The position numbers and the translations under genes are program-made. A DNA stretch of 64,000 bases from Cupriavidus sp. YR651 (GTDB lineage: Bacteria > Pseudomonadota > Gammaproteobacteria > Burkholderiales > Burkholderiaceae), in contig NZ_FMYZ01000005.1 in the NCBI RefSeq assembly GCF_900101625.1, positions 310,001 to 374,000 on the forward strand, read 5' to 3'. This document shows positions 26,937-37,305 of the stretch, piece by piece; positions within the stretch are counted from its first letter, which is position 1; every line of letters begins with the position of its first letter. The notes under the pieces are model-generated. The model made no database searches, was not told the DNA's origin, and saw only the letters and a list, made by a program, of their open reading frames with translations.

Positions 26937-28568
26937 ATGAAACCCAATACCCTGCGCCTGTACAACACCCTCCACACGTGGGTGGGCCTGATGGCCGGCT
27001 GGGCCCTGTTCATCGCCTTCTTCGCTGGCGCCATCACGGTCTTCCACCACGAACTCCACGTGTGGCAGAACCCCGCCCGCCTGGAGGGCCGCCATGCCAC
27101 GGAAGTGCAGGTCGAAGGCCCCGCCATCGACGCGTTCGTGCAGAAGCTCGTGGCCGTGCATCCCGATGCCGCGAACAGCGTCTTCGTCGGCCTGCCCAGC
27201 AAGGAAGAGCCCGACTTCAACGCTTACTGGCAGAACAAGGCCGGCGAATGGCTGACGATGAACGGCGCACGCCTGAATGGCGACGCGGCCGCGCAGCAAC
27301 AGACATCGCTCGATCACGTGACCGGCGAGCTGTCGGCGTTCCTGAATTCGCTGCATTACTCGCTTGGGCTGGATACTGGTGGCATGTACTTCATGGGCGT
27401 GATTTCGGTGCTGTACGGCCTGGCGCTGGTCTCCGGCGTGCTGCTGCACCTGCCGCGCCTGAAGAAGGACCTGTTTGCCGTGCGCCCGGGACGCAACCTC
27501 AAGCGCTTCTGGATGGACGCGCATAACGTGATCGGCCTGTTCAGCCTGCCCTTCCACCTGATCTTCGCGGTGACGGGCGCGCTGTTCTGCCTGTCGCTGA
27601 TCATGGTGATGGTCTTCAACGTGCTGACGTTCGACGGCAAGCTGATGGAAGTCGTGCCGCGCGTGATCGGTGCCGCGCCGGAAGTCACCGCGGCCGGCCG
27701 CCCCTCGCCGACGATGCCCGCGGCGCAGTTGCTGGCCATCGCGCGCGAGCATGGCGGTGAACGCTTCACGCCCGAAGCCATCCGCTTCCAGCGCTATGGC
27801 GATGCCAACGCCGTGGCCGAGGTGCGCGGTGACAGCAGCCGCGCACTGGGTAACGGCGGCGCGGTGGGCATCCACGCCGCAGCCAACGAACCGAATGCGG
27901 GGCAACTGATCGCCAACCAGACCGCCGGCGGGCGCGATGGCAACCATGCGCTCTACAGCGCGATGTACGCGCTGCATTTCGGCACCTTCGGCGACCTGGC
28001 CGTGCGGCTGGTCTACCTGCTGGCCGGCCTGGCAGGTGCGTTCCTGTTCTACTCGGGCAACCTGCTCTGGATCGAGACGCGCCGCAAGACGCGCCAGGCC
28101 GAGCAGCCGCGCGTGCATCGGCTGCTGGCGCAGGCCACGGTGGGCGTATGCATCGGCACCTGCATCGGCGTGGCCCTGTGCTTCCCCGCCGCGCTGCTGT
28201 GGCCGGAGCGCGCCGTCAGCGTGGTGTTCTGGCCGGTATTCTTCGTAGCGATCGCCTGGTCACTGCTGCGTGCGCCCGTACGGGCCGCCGTGGAGTTGCT
28301 CTATGTGGCGGCCCTCGCCTCGCTGACCGTGCCGTTGTCGAACGCGCTGCTGACGGGGGATCATCTGTTCGTGGCAGCCCTGCATGGCCGCTGGGCCGTG
28401 GCAGGATTCGATATCGGCGCCATCGCCATGGCCGTGGGCTATGTCGCGCTGGCCCGCGCCACGGCTCGCCGGGCGCGCAATGGCCCCGCCGAATCCGTGT
28501 GGGCGTTACGCAGCGCCTCCGCGGAAGGCGCCCCGCAGGCGACGATGCGCAAGGTGGATGCGTCCTGA
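26937..28568 (+). CDS. PepSY-associated TM helix protein, probable siderophore/ferric reductase
   Basis: A 543-residue inner-membrane protein of the PepSY-TM family. The start is TLRLYNTLHTWVGLMAGWALF with a histidine suited to heme ligation. A periplasmic domain follows, then LKRFWMDAHNVIGLFSLPFHL with more membrane histidines, the PepSY domain, YALHFGTFG, and a C-terminal set of four or five helices. Relatives such as P. aeruginosa FoxB and FhuE-linked proteins reduce ferric siderophores in the periplasm. The Fur box and two small partner genes support this. No TonB receptor is next to it. Confidence 0.85.
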   Translation: MKPNTLRLYNTLHTWVGLMAGWALFIAFFAGAITVFHHELHVWQNPARLEGRHATEVQVEGPAIDAFVQKLVAVHPDAANSVFVGLPSKEEPDFNAYWQNKAGEWLTMNGARLNGDAAAQQQTSLDHVTGELSAFLNSLHYSLGLDTGGMYFMGVISVLYGLALVSGVLLHLPRLKKDLFAVRPGRNLKRFWMDAHNVIGLFSLPFHLIFAVTGALFCLSLIMVMVFNVLTFDGKLMEVVPRVIGAAPEVTAAGRPSPTMPAAQLLAIAREHGGERFTPEAIRFQRYGDANAVAEVRGDSSRALGNGGAVGIHAAANEPNAGQLIANQTAGGRDGNHALYSAMYALHFGTFGDLAVRLVYLLAGLAGAFLFYSGNLLWIETRRKTRQAEQPRVHRLLAQATVGVCIGTCIGVALCFPAALLWPERAVSVVFWPVFFVAIAWSLLRAPVRAAVELLYVAALASLTVPLSNALLTGDHLFVAALHGRWAVAGFDIGAIAMAVGYVALARATARRARNGPAESVWALRSASAEGAPQATMRKVDAS

Positions 28569-28661
28569 GCGCGACGCCGTCGCGCCATCACAAATCGGAC
28601 TGATGCGCTGATCTCAGGAAGTCGGCCAATCGGTTGGTCACAATTGGTTGGCCAGGCTGAG

Positions 28662-28703
28662 AAGGGCTGGATCCCGTGCACGGGACCCAGCCCTTTTGTT
28701 TTG
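28662..28703 (+). terminator. Terminator after the PepSY gene
   Basis: AAGGGCTGGATCCCGTG and CACGGGACCCAGCCCTTTT form a long stem with one internal mismatch, followed by TTTTGTTTTG. It ends the iron-associated operon before the cupin gene. Confidence 0.85.
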
Positions 28704-28790
28704 ATATGTGCCTGGCATCGCCGACCTACAATGCAAGGTCTGAAGTACGCACCGCAATCCTCACCCCGAGGAACTTGAGGGAGACCAACC

Positions 28791-29237
28791 ATGACTTCTG
28801 GCGGCGCAACATCCGGCGAACCCATCAAGGTGGGCGGATTGACTATCCACTACCTGCTCGATGGCGCGGCAACCGGCGGAATGGGCATGTTCGAACTGAC
28901 CGTGCCGCCCGGCGCGCAGGTGCCGCCACCCCATAGCCATACCCATAACGAAGAGTGCGTCTACGTCCTGGATGGCGTACTTCGGTACTCGGTCGATGGC
29001 GTCAGCCGGGACCTGTCGCGGGGGGATTGGATGTCGACCCCGCGCGGATCGGTGCATCAGTTCAGCAATCCGCACGGCGACGTCGCCCGCGCACTGATCG
29101 TCATCTCGCCTGACATTGGCGCGCAGTATTTCCGCGATGTCGGCGCCATCGTCAACGCCGGCGGGCCGCCCGACCGCGCAAAGCTGCTGGCGGTCATGGC
29201 CGGATACGGGCTGGTGCCGGCAAAACCCTCGCCCTGA
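28791..29237 (+). CDS. Cupin domain-containing protein
   Basis: A 148-residue single-domain cupin. Motif 1 is PPHSHTHNEECVYVLDG with two histidines and a glutamate for metal, and motif 2 is GDWMSTPRGSVHQF with the last histidine. All four usual metal ligands are thus present. GAGGGAGACCAACC precedes the ATG; TACAAT at 28727-28732 is a candidate -10. Function unknown: cupins of this size include dioxygenases, isomerases and sensors. It is convergent with metC. Confidence 0.85.
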   Translation: MTSGGATSGEPIKVGGLTIHYLLDGAATGGMGMFELTVPPGAQVPPPHSHTHNEECVYVLDGVLRYSVDGVSRDLSRGDWMSTPRGSVHQFSNPHGDVARALIVISPDIGAQYFRDVGAIVNAGGPPDRAKLLAVMAGYGLVPAKPSP

Positions 29238-29250
29238 CCGGCCCCGCCTT

Positions 29251-30462
29251 CTAACGCAGGTGCTGCTCCATGGCCTGTTTGATATCGGCGATGAGGTCGC
29301 GCGTGTCTTCCAGGCCGATGTACAGCCGCACCAGCTCGCCGGCATTTTCCCAGTCCGCTGGCGGCCAAGTCCCGGCCGGGCGCATGGCCTCCACGTGATA
29401 AGGCACCGCCAGGCTGTGCGCCCCGCCCCATGACCAGCCGATTGCAAACAGCTTCAGCGCCTCCACGAACGCATCGACCTGTTCGCGCGTGTAGCGGCTG
29501 TGCAGGATGATCGAAAACAGGCCGCTGGCGCCGGTGAAGTCACGCCGCCATTCAGCATGCCCCGGACAGTCGGGCAGCGCGGGATGCAGCACGCGCGTGA
29601 CTTCCGGCCGCTGGGTCAGCCATTCGGCGACCTCGCGAGCGGCGCGGTCGTGAGCGGCCAGCCGGACCGGCATGCTCGACAGCCCGCGCAACACCAGGTA
29701 GCAGTCATCGGCGGAGACCCCCCAGCCCATGATCATGCGTGTGCGCTTCAAGCGGTCGTAGAGCTTGCCGTCGCGCGTGATGACCGCGCCCATCAGCACG
29801 TCGCTGCCGCCGGACTGGTACTTGGTCAGCGCCTGCATGGAAATGTCGATGCCCTTGTCGAAGGGGCGGAAGTACACGCCGGCAGACCATGTGTTGTCGA
29901 TGGCGGTCACCACGCCGCGCGCCTTGGCCGCGGCCACGATGGCGCTCGTATCGGGCACTTCCATCGTGACCGATCCCGGTGCTTCCAGCCAGATCAGCTT
30001 CGTGTTCGGCTGGATCATCGACGCGATGCCCGCGCCGATCATCGGCGAGTAGTAGCGCACCGTCACGCCAAAGTCCCGCGCAAGCCATTCGCCGTGGTCA
30101 CGATTCGGACCGTAGACGTTGTCCGGCACCAGCACATCGTCGCCGGCCTTCAGGAAAGCAAAATAGACCAGTGAAATCGCACCCATCCCGGATGGCAGCA
30201 GCAGGGTCTGGCTGCCGCCCTCGATCTGGGCCAGTTGCTGGCACAGCGCCTCGCTGGTGGGCGTGGCGTGCAGGCCGTAGCGCCAGTACGTGGTGGAGCG
30301 GTCGCCATAGGCGCGCAGTTCCGCGAGGTTGCGGAACACCACGGTGGAGCCGCGATAGGTCGGTGTGGAAAAGGATTGGAAACCGGGCGCGATATCCAGG
30401 TCTGGCTGGACGGCAACGGTCTGCAGGTAATGGGACGAGTCGGATTCGGAGCGGTCGGACAC
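29251..30462 (-). CDS. metC: Cystathionine beta-lyase
   Basis: A 403-residue Cys/Met-metabolism PLP enzyme. The PLP lysine is K214 in QALTKYQSGGSD, with AIDNTWSAGVYF before it and the phosphate-binding LLLPSGMGAISL near residue 90. GWSWGGAHSLAVP and RLYIGLED at the C-terminus are typical of proteobacterial MetC. It cleaves cystathionine to homocysteine, pyruvate and ammonia. Translation starts at a GTG (30462) with AAGGA 8 bases before. An 11-bp triple repeat lies 114 bases upstream of the start. Confidence 0.92.
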   Translation of the reverse strand: MSDRSESDSSHYLQTVAVQPDLDIAPGFQSFSTPTYRGSTVVFRNLAELRAYGDRSTTYWRYGLHATPTSEALCQQLAQIEGGSQTLLLPSGMGAISLVYFAFLKAGDDVLVPDNVYGPNRDHGEWLARDFGVTVRYYSPMIGAGIASMIQPNTKLIWLEAPGSVTMEVPDTSAIVAAAKARGVVTAIDNTWSAGVYFRPFDKGIDISMQALTKYQSGGSDVLMGAVITRDGKLYDRLKRTRMIMGWGVSADDCYLVLRGLSSMPVRLAAHDRAAREVAEWLTQRPEVTRVLHPALPDCPGHAEWRRDFTGASGLFSIILHSRYTREQVDAFVEALKLFAIGWSWGGAHSLAVPYHVEAMRPAGTWPPADWENAGELVRLYIGLEDTRDLIADIKQAMEQHLR

Positions 30463-30575
30463 GGCGGATTCCTTGCTATCTGGATGGCGCGGGTCAGTTT
30501 ACGGCCCGCGCACGGGAAGTCAGTTCAGACGTCCGAGCTTACCAGCAAATGCAGGGGTATCCACTGCGCCACATT

Positions 30576-30608
30576 CATTGCGGCGCCATTGCGGCACCAT
30601 TGCGACCC
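30576..30608. repeat. Three-unit 11-bp tandem repeat upstream of metC
   Basis: CATTGCGGCGC, CATTGCGGCAC and CATTGCGACCC follow directly. On the minus strand the shared core is GCAATG at one helical-turn spacing. It lies in the gap between metC and the exported-protein gene and is either an operator array or a small local duplication. Confidence 0.6.
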
Positions 30609-30662
30609 GGAGAGTCGCCGCCTTGATGGCGATTGCCGCGATGATGTCGGCAGCGACGGAAA

Positions 30663-31307
30663 CTAGCGCGGGTTGCCGACCGAGATCGACGATTTGGGCG
30701 GCGGCGGCGCGTAGGTAACGCCGCTATTGGGCCGCATGTCGAACGGCGGAATCACGAGGTAGCCGCCGAACGGGCGGATGAAGAATGGCAGCACGATCGC
30801 CGGGTTGAACGCGTCGGTCCACGTCCCGCGCACCGCGCCGTTCTGGTCGATCTGGCCTTCCCAGTTGCCGGACACGCGCGTGCCGTCGTCCGACTCCTCC
30901 ATCAGGAATGCGCCGTTTTCCCACTCTCCGGAAAGCAGGCGTACGCCCTTGGCATCGCCGGTCGTGTATTCGCCTTGCAGGCTGTCTCGCGTGTCGGACT
31001 TGGGCCCGATGCGCAGCCGCACGGACTTGTCGCCGACGTTGCCGACGTAGACCGGCAACCTGGCGTACTCCGCCCGCGGAGCCAGCGGACCGATCGGCCC
31101 CGTGGAAAGCGCGGCACCACGCCGGGCCTCGCCATCACGGATCGCCTCATTGATACCGAGCGCGCCGCCCTGCCCACCCGCCGTGCTGCCCGCCACCGGG
31201 CCGGATGACAGCGCCGTGCCGCCGGCCGCCTGCGCGGCAATCGGAACGATCAGCGCAAGCGTCGCGGCAACGGTCAGTCGGAACAGAAACGGGATCGGTC
31301 GGGGCAA
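30663..31307 (-). CDS. Hypothetical exported protein, 214 aa
   Basis: The N-terminus PFLFRLTVAATLALIVPIAAQAA is a Sec signal peptide in shortened view FRLTVAATLALIVPIAAQAA. The translation start seems to be a TTG at 31307 with GAGGTTCC before it; no ATG or GTG precedes the signal. After a Gly/Ser-rich stretch there is a beta-rich domain (GEYTTGDAKGVRLLSGEW, DDGTRVSGNWEGQID) resembling repeats that wrap as barrel strands, and a proline-rich end. I do not recognise the family. It lies 36 bases downstream of nothing coding in its direction and is alone. Confidence 0.65.
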   Translation of the reverse strand: MPRPIPFLFRLTVAATLALIVPIAAQAAGGTALSSGPVAGSTAGGQGGALGINEAIRDGEARRGAALSTGPIGPLAPRAEYARLPVYVGNVGDKSVRLRIGPKSDTRDSLQGEYTTGDAKGVRLLSGEWENGAFLMEESDDGTRVSGNWEGQIDQNGAVRGTWTDAFNPAIVLPFFIRPFGGYLVIPPFDMRPNSGVTYAPPPPKSSISVGNPR

Positions 31308-31343
31308 GGCGGAACCTCGGGAGTGGTGCGTCGTCGTGTGACT

Positions 31344-32528
<1,185 letters not shown>

Positions 32529-32663
32529 GTCTGGTCTCCATGAATTCATGTTGCGGCGCACAGTATAGTCCGGGCGCCCCATAAACGAACGACCGTACTT
32601 TTACCTAATTGTCTCGACAGGCAGGCAACTCGCCTGCCACTTCGTCAGCCACTTCGTCAGCCG

Positions 32664-34046
32664 TCAGACGATTTCACCCCAGAGGTCGTGACCGTCGGCG
32701 CCGGTGATCCTGACGTTGACGAAATCGCCGGTCTTGTAGCGCTGCGACGGCTTGGCGGCCGGGTCAATATAGACCAGCCCATCGATCTCGGGGGCGTCCG
32801 CGGACGACCGGCCGATGCCGCCTTCCTGATTGACCTCGTCCACCAGAACGCGCAGCGTCTGGCCGACCTTGCGCTCCAGCCGGCGGGCGGAAACCGCCTC
32901 CGCCACTTCCATGAAGCGGGCGCGGCGTTCCTCGCGAACCTCGTCGGGCAGCGCGCCGGGCAGGTCATTGGCCGTGGCGCCTTCGACCGGCGAATAGGCA
33001 AAGCAGCCCACGCGGTCCAGTTCGGCTTCGGCGATGAAATCCAGCAGGGTCTGGAACTCTTCCTCGGTCTCGCCCGGGAAGCCAGCGATGAACGTGCTGC
33101 GGATGGTCAGGTCGGGACAAACCTCGCGCCAGGCGCGGATGCGATCCAGGGTCTTCTCGGCGTTGGCTGGGCGCTTCATGCGCTTGAGTACATCCGGATG
33201 CGCGTGCTGCAGCGGCACGTCCAGATACGGCAGCACGTTGCCCTGGTTCATCAGCGGAATGATCTCGTCGACGTGCGGGTACGGGTACACGTAGTGCAGG
33301 CGCACCCAGGCGCCGTACTGGCTGGCCAGTTCGCCCAGCGCGGCCACCAGCTCGGTCATGCGCGTCTTCAGCGGACGGCCGTTCCAGAAACCGGTGCGGT
33401 ACTTCACGTCCACGCCATAGGCGCTGGTGTCCTGCGAGATCACCAGCAATTCCTTGACGCCGGACTTGAACAGGTTCTCGGCCTCCAGCATGACTTCCGC
33501 CACCGGGCGCGACACCAGGTCGCCGCGCATCGACGGGATGATGCAGAACGAGCAGCGGTGGTTGCAGCCTTCCGAGATCTTCAGGTAGGCGTAGTGCTTG
33601 GGCGTGAGCTTGATGCCGGCGGGCGGCACGAGGTCCGTGAACGGGTCGTGCGGCTTGGGCAGGTGGGTGTGCACGGCGTGCATGACTTCGCCCAGCGCGT
33701 GCGGGCCGGTCACGGCCAGCACCTTGGGGTGCACCGACGACACGATGTCATGCCCCGCGGCGTCCTTCTTCGCGCCCAGGCAGCCGGTCACGATCACCTT
33801 GCCGTTTTCGGTCAGCGCCTCGCCAATCGCGTCCAGGCTTTCCTGCACGGCCTCGTCGATGAAGCCGCAGGTGTTCACCACGACCAGGTCGGCGCCGTCA
33901 TAAGTGCCACTGATGGCATAGCCCTCGGCGCGCAGCTGCGTAATGATCTGCTCGGAGTCGACCAGCGCCTTCGGGCAGCCGAGCGACACAAATCCCACAC
34001 GCGGACTATGGTCTTTTTGGATCGTTGATTCTGAAGGGTTTTTCAC
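32664..34046 (-). CDS. rimO: Ribosomal protein S12 methylthiotransferase
   Basis: A 460-residue radical-SAM enzyme. The N-terminal UPF0004 domain has three cluster cysteines C24, C60 and C89 ([23 protein letters not shown]). The radical-SAM motif is C161-x3-C165-x2-C168 in GCNHRCSFC. The C-terminal TRAM domain ends the protein. The LGCPKA and GFVSLGCPK pattern separates RimO from MiaB. It adds a methylthio group to Asp88-type residue of ribosomal protein S12. It starts with GTG at 34046. Confidence 0.96.
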   Translation of the reverse strand: MKNPSESTIQKDHSPRVGFVSLGCPKALVDSEQIITQLRAEGYAISGTYDGADLVVVNTCGFIDEAVQESLDAIGEALTENGKVIVTGCLGAKKDAAGHDIVSSVHPKVLAVTGPHALGEVMHAVHTHLPKPHDPFTDLVPPAGIKLTPKHYAYLKISEGCNHRCSFCIIPSMRGDLVSRPVAEVMLEAENLFKSGVKELLVISQDTSAYGVDVKYRTGFWNGRPLKTRMTELVAALGELASQYGAWVRLHYVYPYPHVDEIIPLMNQGNVLPYLDVPLQHAHPDVLKRMKRPANAEKTLDRIRAWREVCPDLTIRSTFIAGFPGETEEEFQTLLDFIAEAELDRVGCFAYSPVEGATANDLPGALPDEVREERRARFMEVAEAVSARRLERKVGQTLRVLVDEVNQEGGIGRSSADAPEIDGLVYIDPAAKPSQRYKTGDFVNVRITGADGHDLWGEIV

Positions 34047-34217
34047 AGGGCTATCCGAATGTGGGGCTGGCCTGGCGGGACATGGCCGTCAGGCGATCAA
34101 GGCGAATCGACCATTTTAACCGTTCGCCGGGGATTCCCGGCGCCTAACCCCACACATCGGCCAAACGTCGGTCATACATCAGCCACACACGCCGCGACAA
34201 ACCGCGGCGAGGCGGCG

Positions 34218-35198
34218 TCAATCCAGGGCGGAAGATGCCCGCGGGTAGCCCTGCAGCGTACGTTCGATCAGGGCGTAAATCTCGCTCGAATCCTGCATGC
34301 GCCGGATGGCCGTGTGCAACTCGGCGGCCTGCGGCCACGTCCGTTTGAGATAGCTAAGCCACAATTTGACGCGCCCGTGCTCATGGCAGGAGGCGATGCG
34401 GGCCTGCAGTTTCTTCAGGTAATCGGTGATCTGGCGGAGCACGAGCGGCCAATCCTCGTCGGACGGCGTGGCGTCCATCTGCCCGCGTATCCGAAGGGCC
34501 AGGAAAGGATCGGACACCGCACCCCGCCCGATCATCACATCGGCACAGCCGCTGACAGCACGGCATCGCTCCCAGTCCGCGACCGTCCAGACATCGCCAT
34601 TGGCAATGACGGGCACGTCCACGGCGGCATCGATCCGCGCGATCCACTCCCAGTGCGCTGGCGGCCGGTAGCCGTGATCCCGTGTCCGGGCATGCACGAC
34701 GATGGAGGCCGCGCCGCCTTCCTCCAGCGCCGTGGCGCAGTCGACGGCCAGCGAGGTATCGGATACGCCAAGCCGCATTTTCGCCGTGACGGCGATGCTG
34801 GCAGGCACCGCCGCGCGCACCGAGGCAACGATCCGGTTCAGCAGCTCAGGCGTCGCCAGCAGCATCGCGCCGCCGCCGTGCCGGTTGACGACTTTTGCAG
34901 GGCAACCGAAGTTCAGGTCGATGCCATGCGGCGACAAGGTTGCTGCGTACGCCGCATTCCGCCCGAGCCATTCGGGATCGCTGCCGAGCAACTGGATCAC
35001 CATCGGCGTGCCGCTGCGCGTATAGCCTCCGTCGAGGATCTCGGGGGTATCGCGCTCGTAGACGCGCGCGGGGAGCAGCGATCCCGTCACCCTGACGAAC
35101 TCGGATACGCAACCGTCGTAGCCGCCCGTGCCGGTCAGCACGTCGCGCAACACGTAGTCCGCAAGCCCTTCCATCGGGGCAAGAAACAGCCGGCTCAT
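34218..35198 (-). CDS. dusC: tRNA-dihydrouridine synthase, DusC type
   Basis: A 326-residue flavin enzyme. It begins SRLFLAPMEGLADYVLRDVL, and the catalytic cysteine is C99 in LNFGCPAKVVNRHGGGA. FMN-binding parts include VTAKMRLG, VIANGDV and MIGRGAVSDP. It reduces uridine in the tRNA D-loop. The ATG at 35198 is chosen because the family N-terminus starts there, although the frame is open up to 35360. The short form and the ending with WLSYLKR suggest DusC rather than DusA or DusB. Confidence 0.92.
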   Translation of the reverse strand: MSRLFLAPMEGLADYVLRDVLTGTGGYDGCVSEFVRVTGSLLPARVYERDTPEILDGGYTRSGTPMVIQLLGSDPEWLGRNAAYAATLSPHGIDLNFGCPAKVVNRHGGGAMLLATPELLNRIVASVRAAVPASIAVTAKMRLGVSDTSLAVDCATALEEGGAASIVVHARTRDHGYRPPAHWEWIARIDAAVDVPVIANGDVWTVADWERCRAVSGCADVMIGRGAVSDPFLALRIRGQMDATPSDEDWPLVLRQITDYLKKLQARIASCHEHGRVKLWLSYLKRTWPQAAELHTAIRRMQDSSEIYALIERTLQGYPRASSALD

Positions 35199-35373
35199 GC
35201 GAAAGCCTTCGCCGAAGCATCGGGCCCGGCCTCGATGGCAAGCGCCTGGTGAAAAGATGGGATGTGGGAGGACATTGGGAATCGCGCTGTACAGGCGAGT
35301 CCGCAATATGAGCCGCCACGTTTGAGAATGGGGAGGCACCTCGATATTGGCGCACATCACCCGAATTGGCGCG

Positions 35374-35379
35374 ATTCTA
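35374..35379 (-). promoter_or_regulatory. Candidate -10 of dusC
   Basis: TAGAAT on the minus strand within GGTTAGAATCGCGCC, 175 bases before the dusC start. The -35 region is poor, so the call is weak. Confidence 0.35.
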
Positions 35380-35443
35380 ACCGATCGCCCTCATGCCGGC
35401 TTCGCCCGGCTCCGGCCCTCGCCGTGCAGCCGACAGCAGCACT

Positions 35444-35518
35444 CCGGACCCGCGTGAGCGGGCCCGGTAGCACTGGAAATTCGGGGGGGTGGCGATGACA
35501 CCGGCGGCGCACCGCCGG
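35444..35518 (-). terminator. Two hairpins downstream of phaR
   Basis: CCGGACCCGC/GCGGGCCCGG (35444-35467, one mismatch, GTGA loop) and CCGGCGG/CCGCCGG (35501-35518, perfect, 4-base loop). Neither has a T run. They lie 14-88 bases after the phaR stop and may end or protect that transcript. The remaining gap 35199-35531 contains only the dusC upstream region. Confidence 0.5.
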
Positions 35519-35531
35519 CGGGGTGGCGGGC

Positions 35532-36083
35532 TTACTTCTTGTCCGGCTGGTTGAACGGGAACGTGCCGAACATGTTCTTCGCCTGGTTCTGCATCTGCTC
35601 CTGCATCTGCACGAACAGGTTCTTGCTCTGCTCGATGTAGTTGCTCATCATGCCCTGCATCATCGGACCCTGCATGTTCATGAACTGCGACCACATGTCG
35701 GGGCTGAAGGGTTCGCCCGAATACAGGCCCTTGGAGTTCTCGGCCAGCTTGCTCTGGATGTCGATGAACGCCTGGATGTTCTTTTCCAGGTACGTCCCCA
35801 TCATGCCCTGCATGGCATGGCCATAGAAACGGATGATCTGGGAAAGCATGGCGCTGGAGAACATCGGCACGCCGCCGGTCTCCTCTTCCAGGATGATCTG
35901 CAGCAGGATGCTGCGCGTGAGCTCATCGCCGGATTTGGCGTCGACGACCTTGAAGTCTTCGGTATCCATGACCAGCTGCTTGACATCCGCGAGGGTGATG
36001 TACGTGCTGGTTTGCGTGTCGTAGAGCCGGCGATTGGGATACTTCTTGATCAGTCGCTCTGCGCCTTTTTTGGTCGTGGCCAT
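35532..36083 (-). CDS. phaR: PHA synthesis repressor PhaR
   Basis: A 183-residue protein, the same length as in C. necator H16. The N-terminal PHB_acc_N domain contains RLIKKYPNRRLYDTQTSTYI and binds DNA. The C-terminal part is rich in Met, Gln and aromatic residues (FMNMQGPMMQGMMSNYIEQ) and interacts with PHB granules. PhaR represses phaP1 and its own gene and is released when granules form. The ATG at 36083 follows AAGGA; the longer frame to 36167 has no conserved content. It has its own promoter at 36279-36307. Confidence 0.96.
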   Translation of the reverse strand: MATTKKGAERLIKKYPNRRLYDTQTSTYITLADVKQLVMDTEDFKVVDAKSGDELTRSILLQIILEEETGGVPMFSSAMLSQIIRFYGHAMQGMMGTYLEKNIQAFIDIQSKLAENSKGLYSGEPFSPDMWSQFMNMQGPMMQGMMSNYIEQSKNLFVQMQEQMQNQAKNMFGTFPFNQPDKK

Positions 36084-36278
36084 CGGTGCTCTATCCTTTT
36101 GTCGTCGCTGATGCCGGGCCGGCATGGCCGTTACCCGCTGCTGCACCGCATGCGGTGCAGTGCGCAAACAGCGCGGTTTTCCGCGCCTGACACAACCGGG
36201 AATATCACCAGACAGGACCGATCGACCCGACAGGACCGCGCTCCGCTCTACTTTGGTGCCGGTTGCGCCGCTGCCCTG

Positions 36279-36307
36279 ATTCTATGCTCAAGAAAGCACT
36301 ATGGAAA
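36279..36307 (-). promoter_or_regulatory. Promoter of phaR
   Basis: On the minus strand TTTCCA (36307-36302) and TAGAAT (36284-36279) are 17 bases apart. The start would lie about 190 bases before the phaR ATG. This is the phaB-phaR gap, after the phaCAB hairpin. Confidence 0.55.
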
Positions 36308-36427
36308 GTCGCCACGCTTAAGGAAAACCCGCAGCAAGAAAGCCAATGCGGGCCGTCCCGACTGGCAGGCGACCCGCATTGCGTGGGGTTGCAGAGCGCG
36401 GCGCAGCCCTTGTGCACCGCGCTGGCT

Positions 36428-36451
36428 GCGCCGCACCAAGCGGTGCGGCGC
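36428..36451 (-). terminator. Hairpin after phaB
   Basis: GCGCCGCACC and GGTGCGGCGC pair perfectly around a 4-base loop, 9 bases after the phaB stop. No T run. It likely marks the 3' end of the phaCAB transcript and separates it from phaR. Confidence 0.6.
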
Positions 36452-36459
36452 GAACCACG

Positions 36460-37200
36460 TCAGCCCATGTGCAGGCCGCCGTTCAGCGAGAAGTCGGCCC
36501 CGGTGGAGAAGCCGGATTCATCCGACGCCAGCCAGGCACAGATCGACGCAATTTCCTCCGGCAGGCCCAGGCGCTTGACCGGGATGGTGCCGACGATCTT
36601 GTCCAGCACGTCCTGGCGGATGGCCTTGACCATGTCCGTGGCGATGTAGCCCGGCGACACCGTGTTCACGGTCACGCCCTTGGTGGCCACTTCCTGTGCC
36701 AGCGCCATCGTGAATCCATGCAGGCCGGCCTTGGCCGTGGAGTAGTTGGTCTGGCCGAACTGGCCCTTCTGCCCGTTCACCGACGAGATGTTGACGATCC
36801 GCCCAAAACCGCGGTCCGCCATGCCGTCGATGACCTGCTTGGTCACGTTGAACAAGGAGGTCAGGTTGGTGTCGATCACGGCGTCCCAGTCGGCACGCGT
36901 CATCTTGCGGAACACCACGTCGCGCGTGATGCCGGCGTTGTTGATCAGGACGTCGACCTCGCCTACTTCGGCCTTGACCTTGTCGAAGGCCGTCTTGGTC
37001 GAATCCCAGTCCGCCACGTTGCCTTCGGACGCCACGAACTCGAAACCGAGGGCACGTTGCTGCTCGAGCCACTTCTCGCGGCGCGGCGAATTCGGGCCGC
37101 AGCCCGCCACCACCTTGTAGCCGTCACGGGCCAGTCGCTGGCAGATCGCGGTCCCGATGCCGCCCATGCCGCCGGTCACATATGCAATGCGCTGAGTCAT
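36460..37200 (-). CDS. phaB: Acetoacetyl-CoA reductase PhaB
   Basis: A 246-residue short-chain dehydrogenase. NADP(H) binding is in YVTGGMGGIGTAIC, with NNAG at residues 87-90, and the catalytic set S140, Y153, K157 (ISSVNGQKGQFGQTNYSTAK). It reduces acetoacetyl-CoA to (R)-3-hydroxybutyryl-CoA with NADPH. AAGGAG lies before the ATG at 37200; a GTG two codons upstream is possible. A hairpin (37263-37286) lies in the 105-base gap to phaA. The sequence closely follows C. necator PhaB1. Confidence 0.97.
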   Translation of the reverse strand: MTQRIAYVTGGMGGIGTAICQRLARDGYKVVAGCGPNSPRREKWLEQQRALGFEFVASEGNVADWDSTKTAFDKVKAEVGEVDVLINNAGITRDVVFRKMTRADWDAVIDTNLTSLFNVTKQVIDGMADRGFGRIVNISSVNGQKGQFGQTNYSTAKAGLHGFTMALAQEVATKGVTVNTVSPGYIATDMVKAIRQDVLDKIVGTIPVKRLGLPEEIASICAWLASDESGFSTGADFSLNGGLHMG

Positions 37201-37305
37201 ATCCACTCCTTGTTGGCTCGCTTATCGATGTTGTCGATGCGACGATCTTCGTTATAGACGCCGGCGCACGATCGCGTGCGTGCGCCAGCACACCCCTCAG
37301 TGCAC

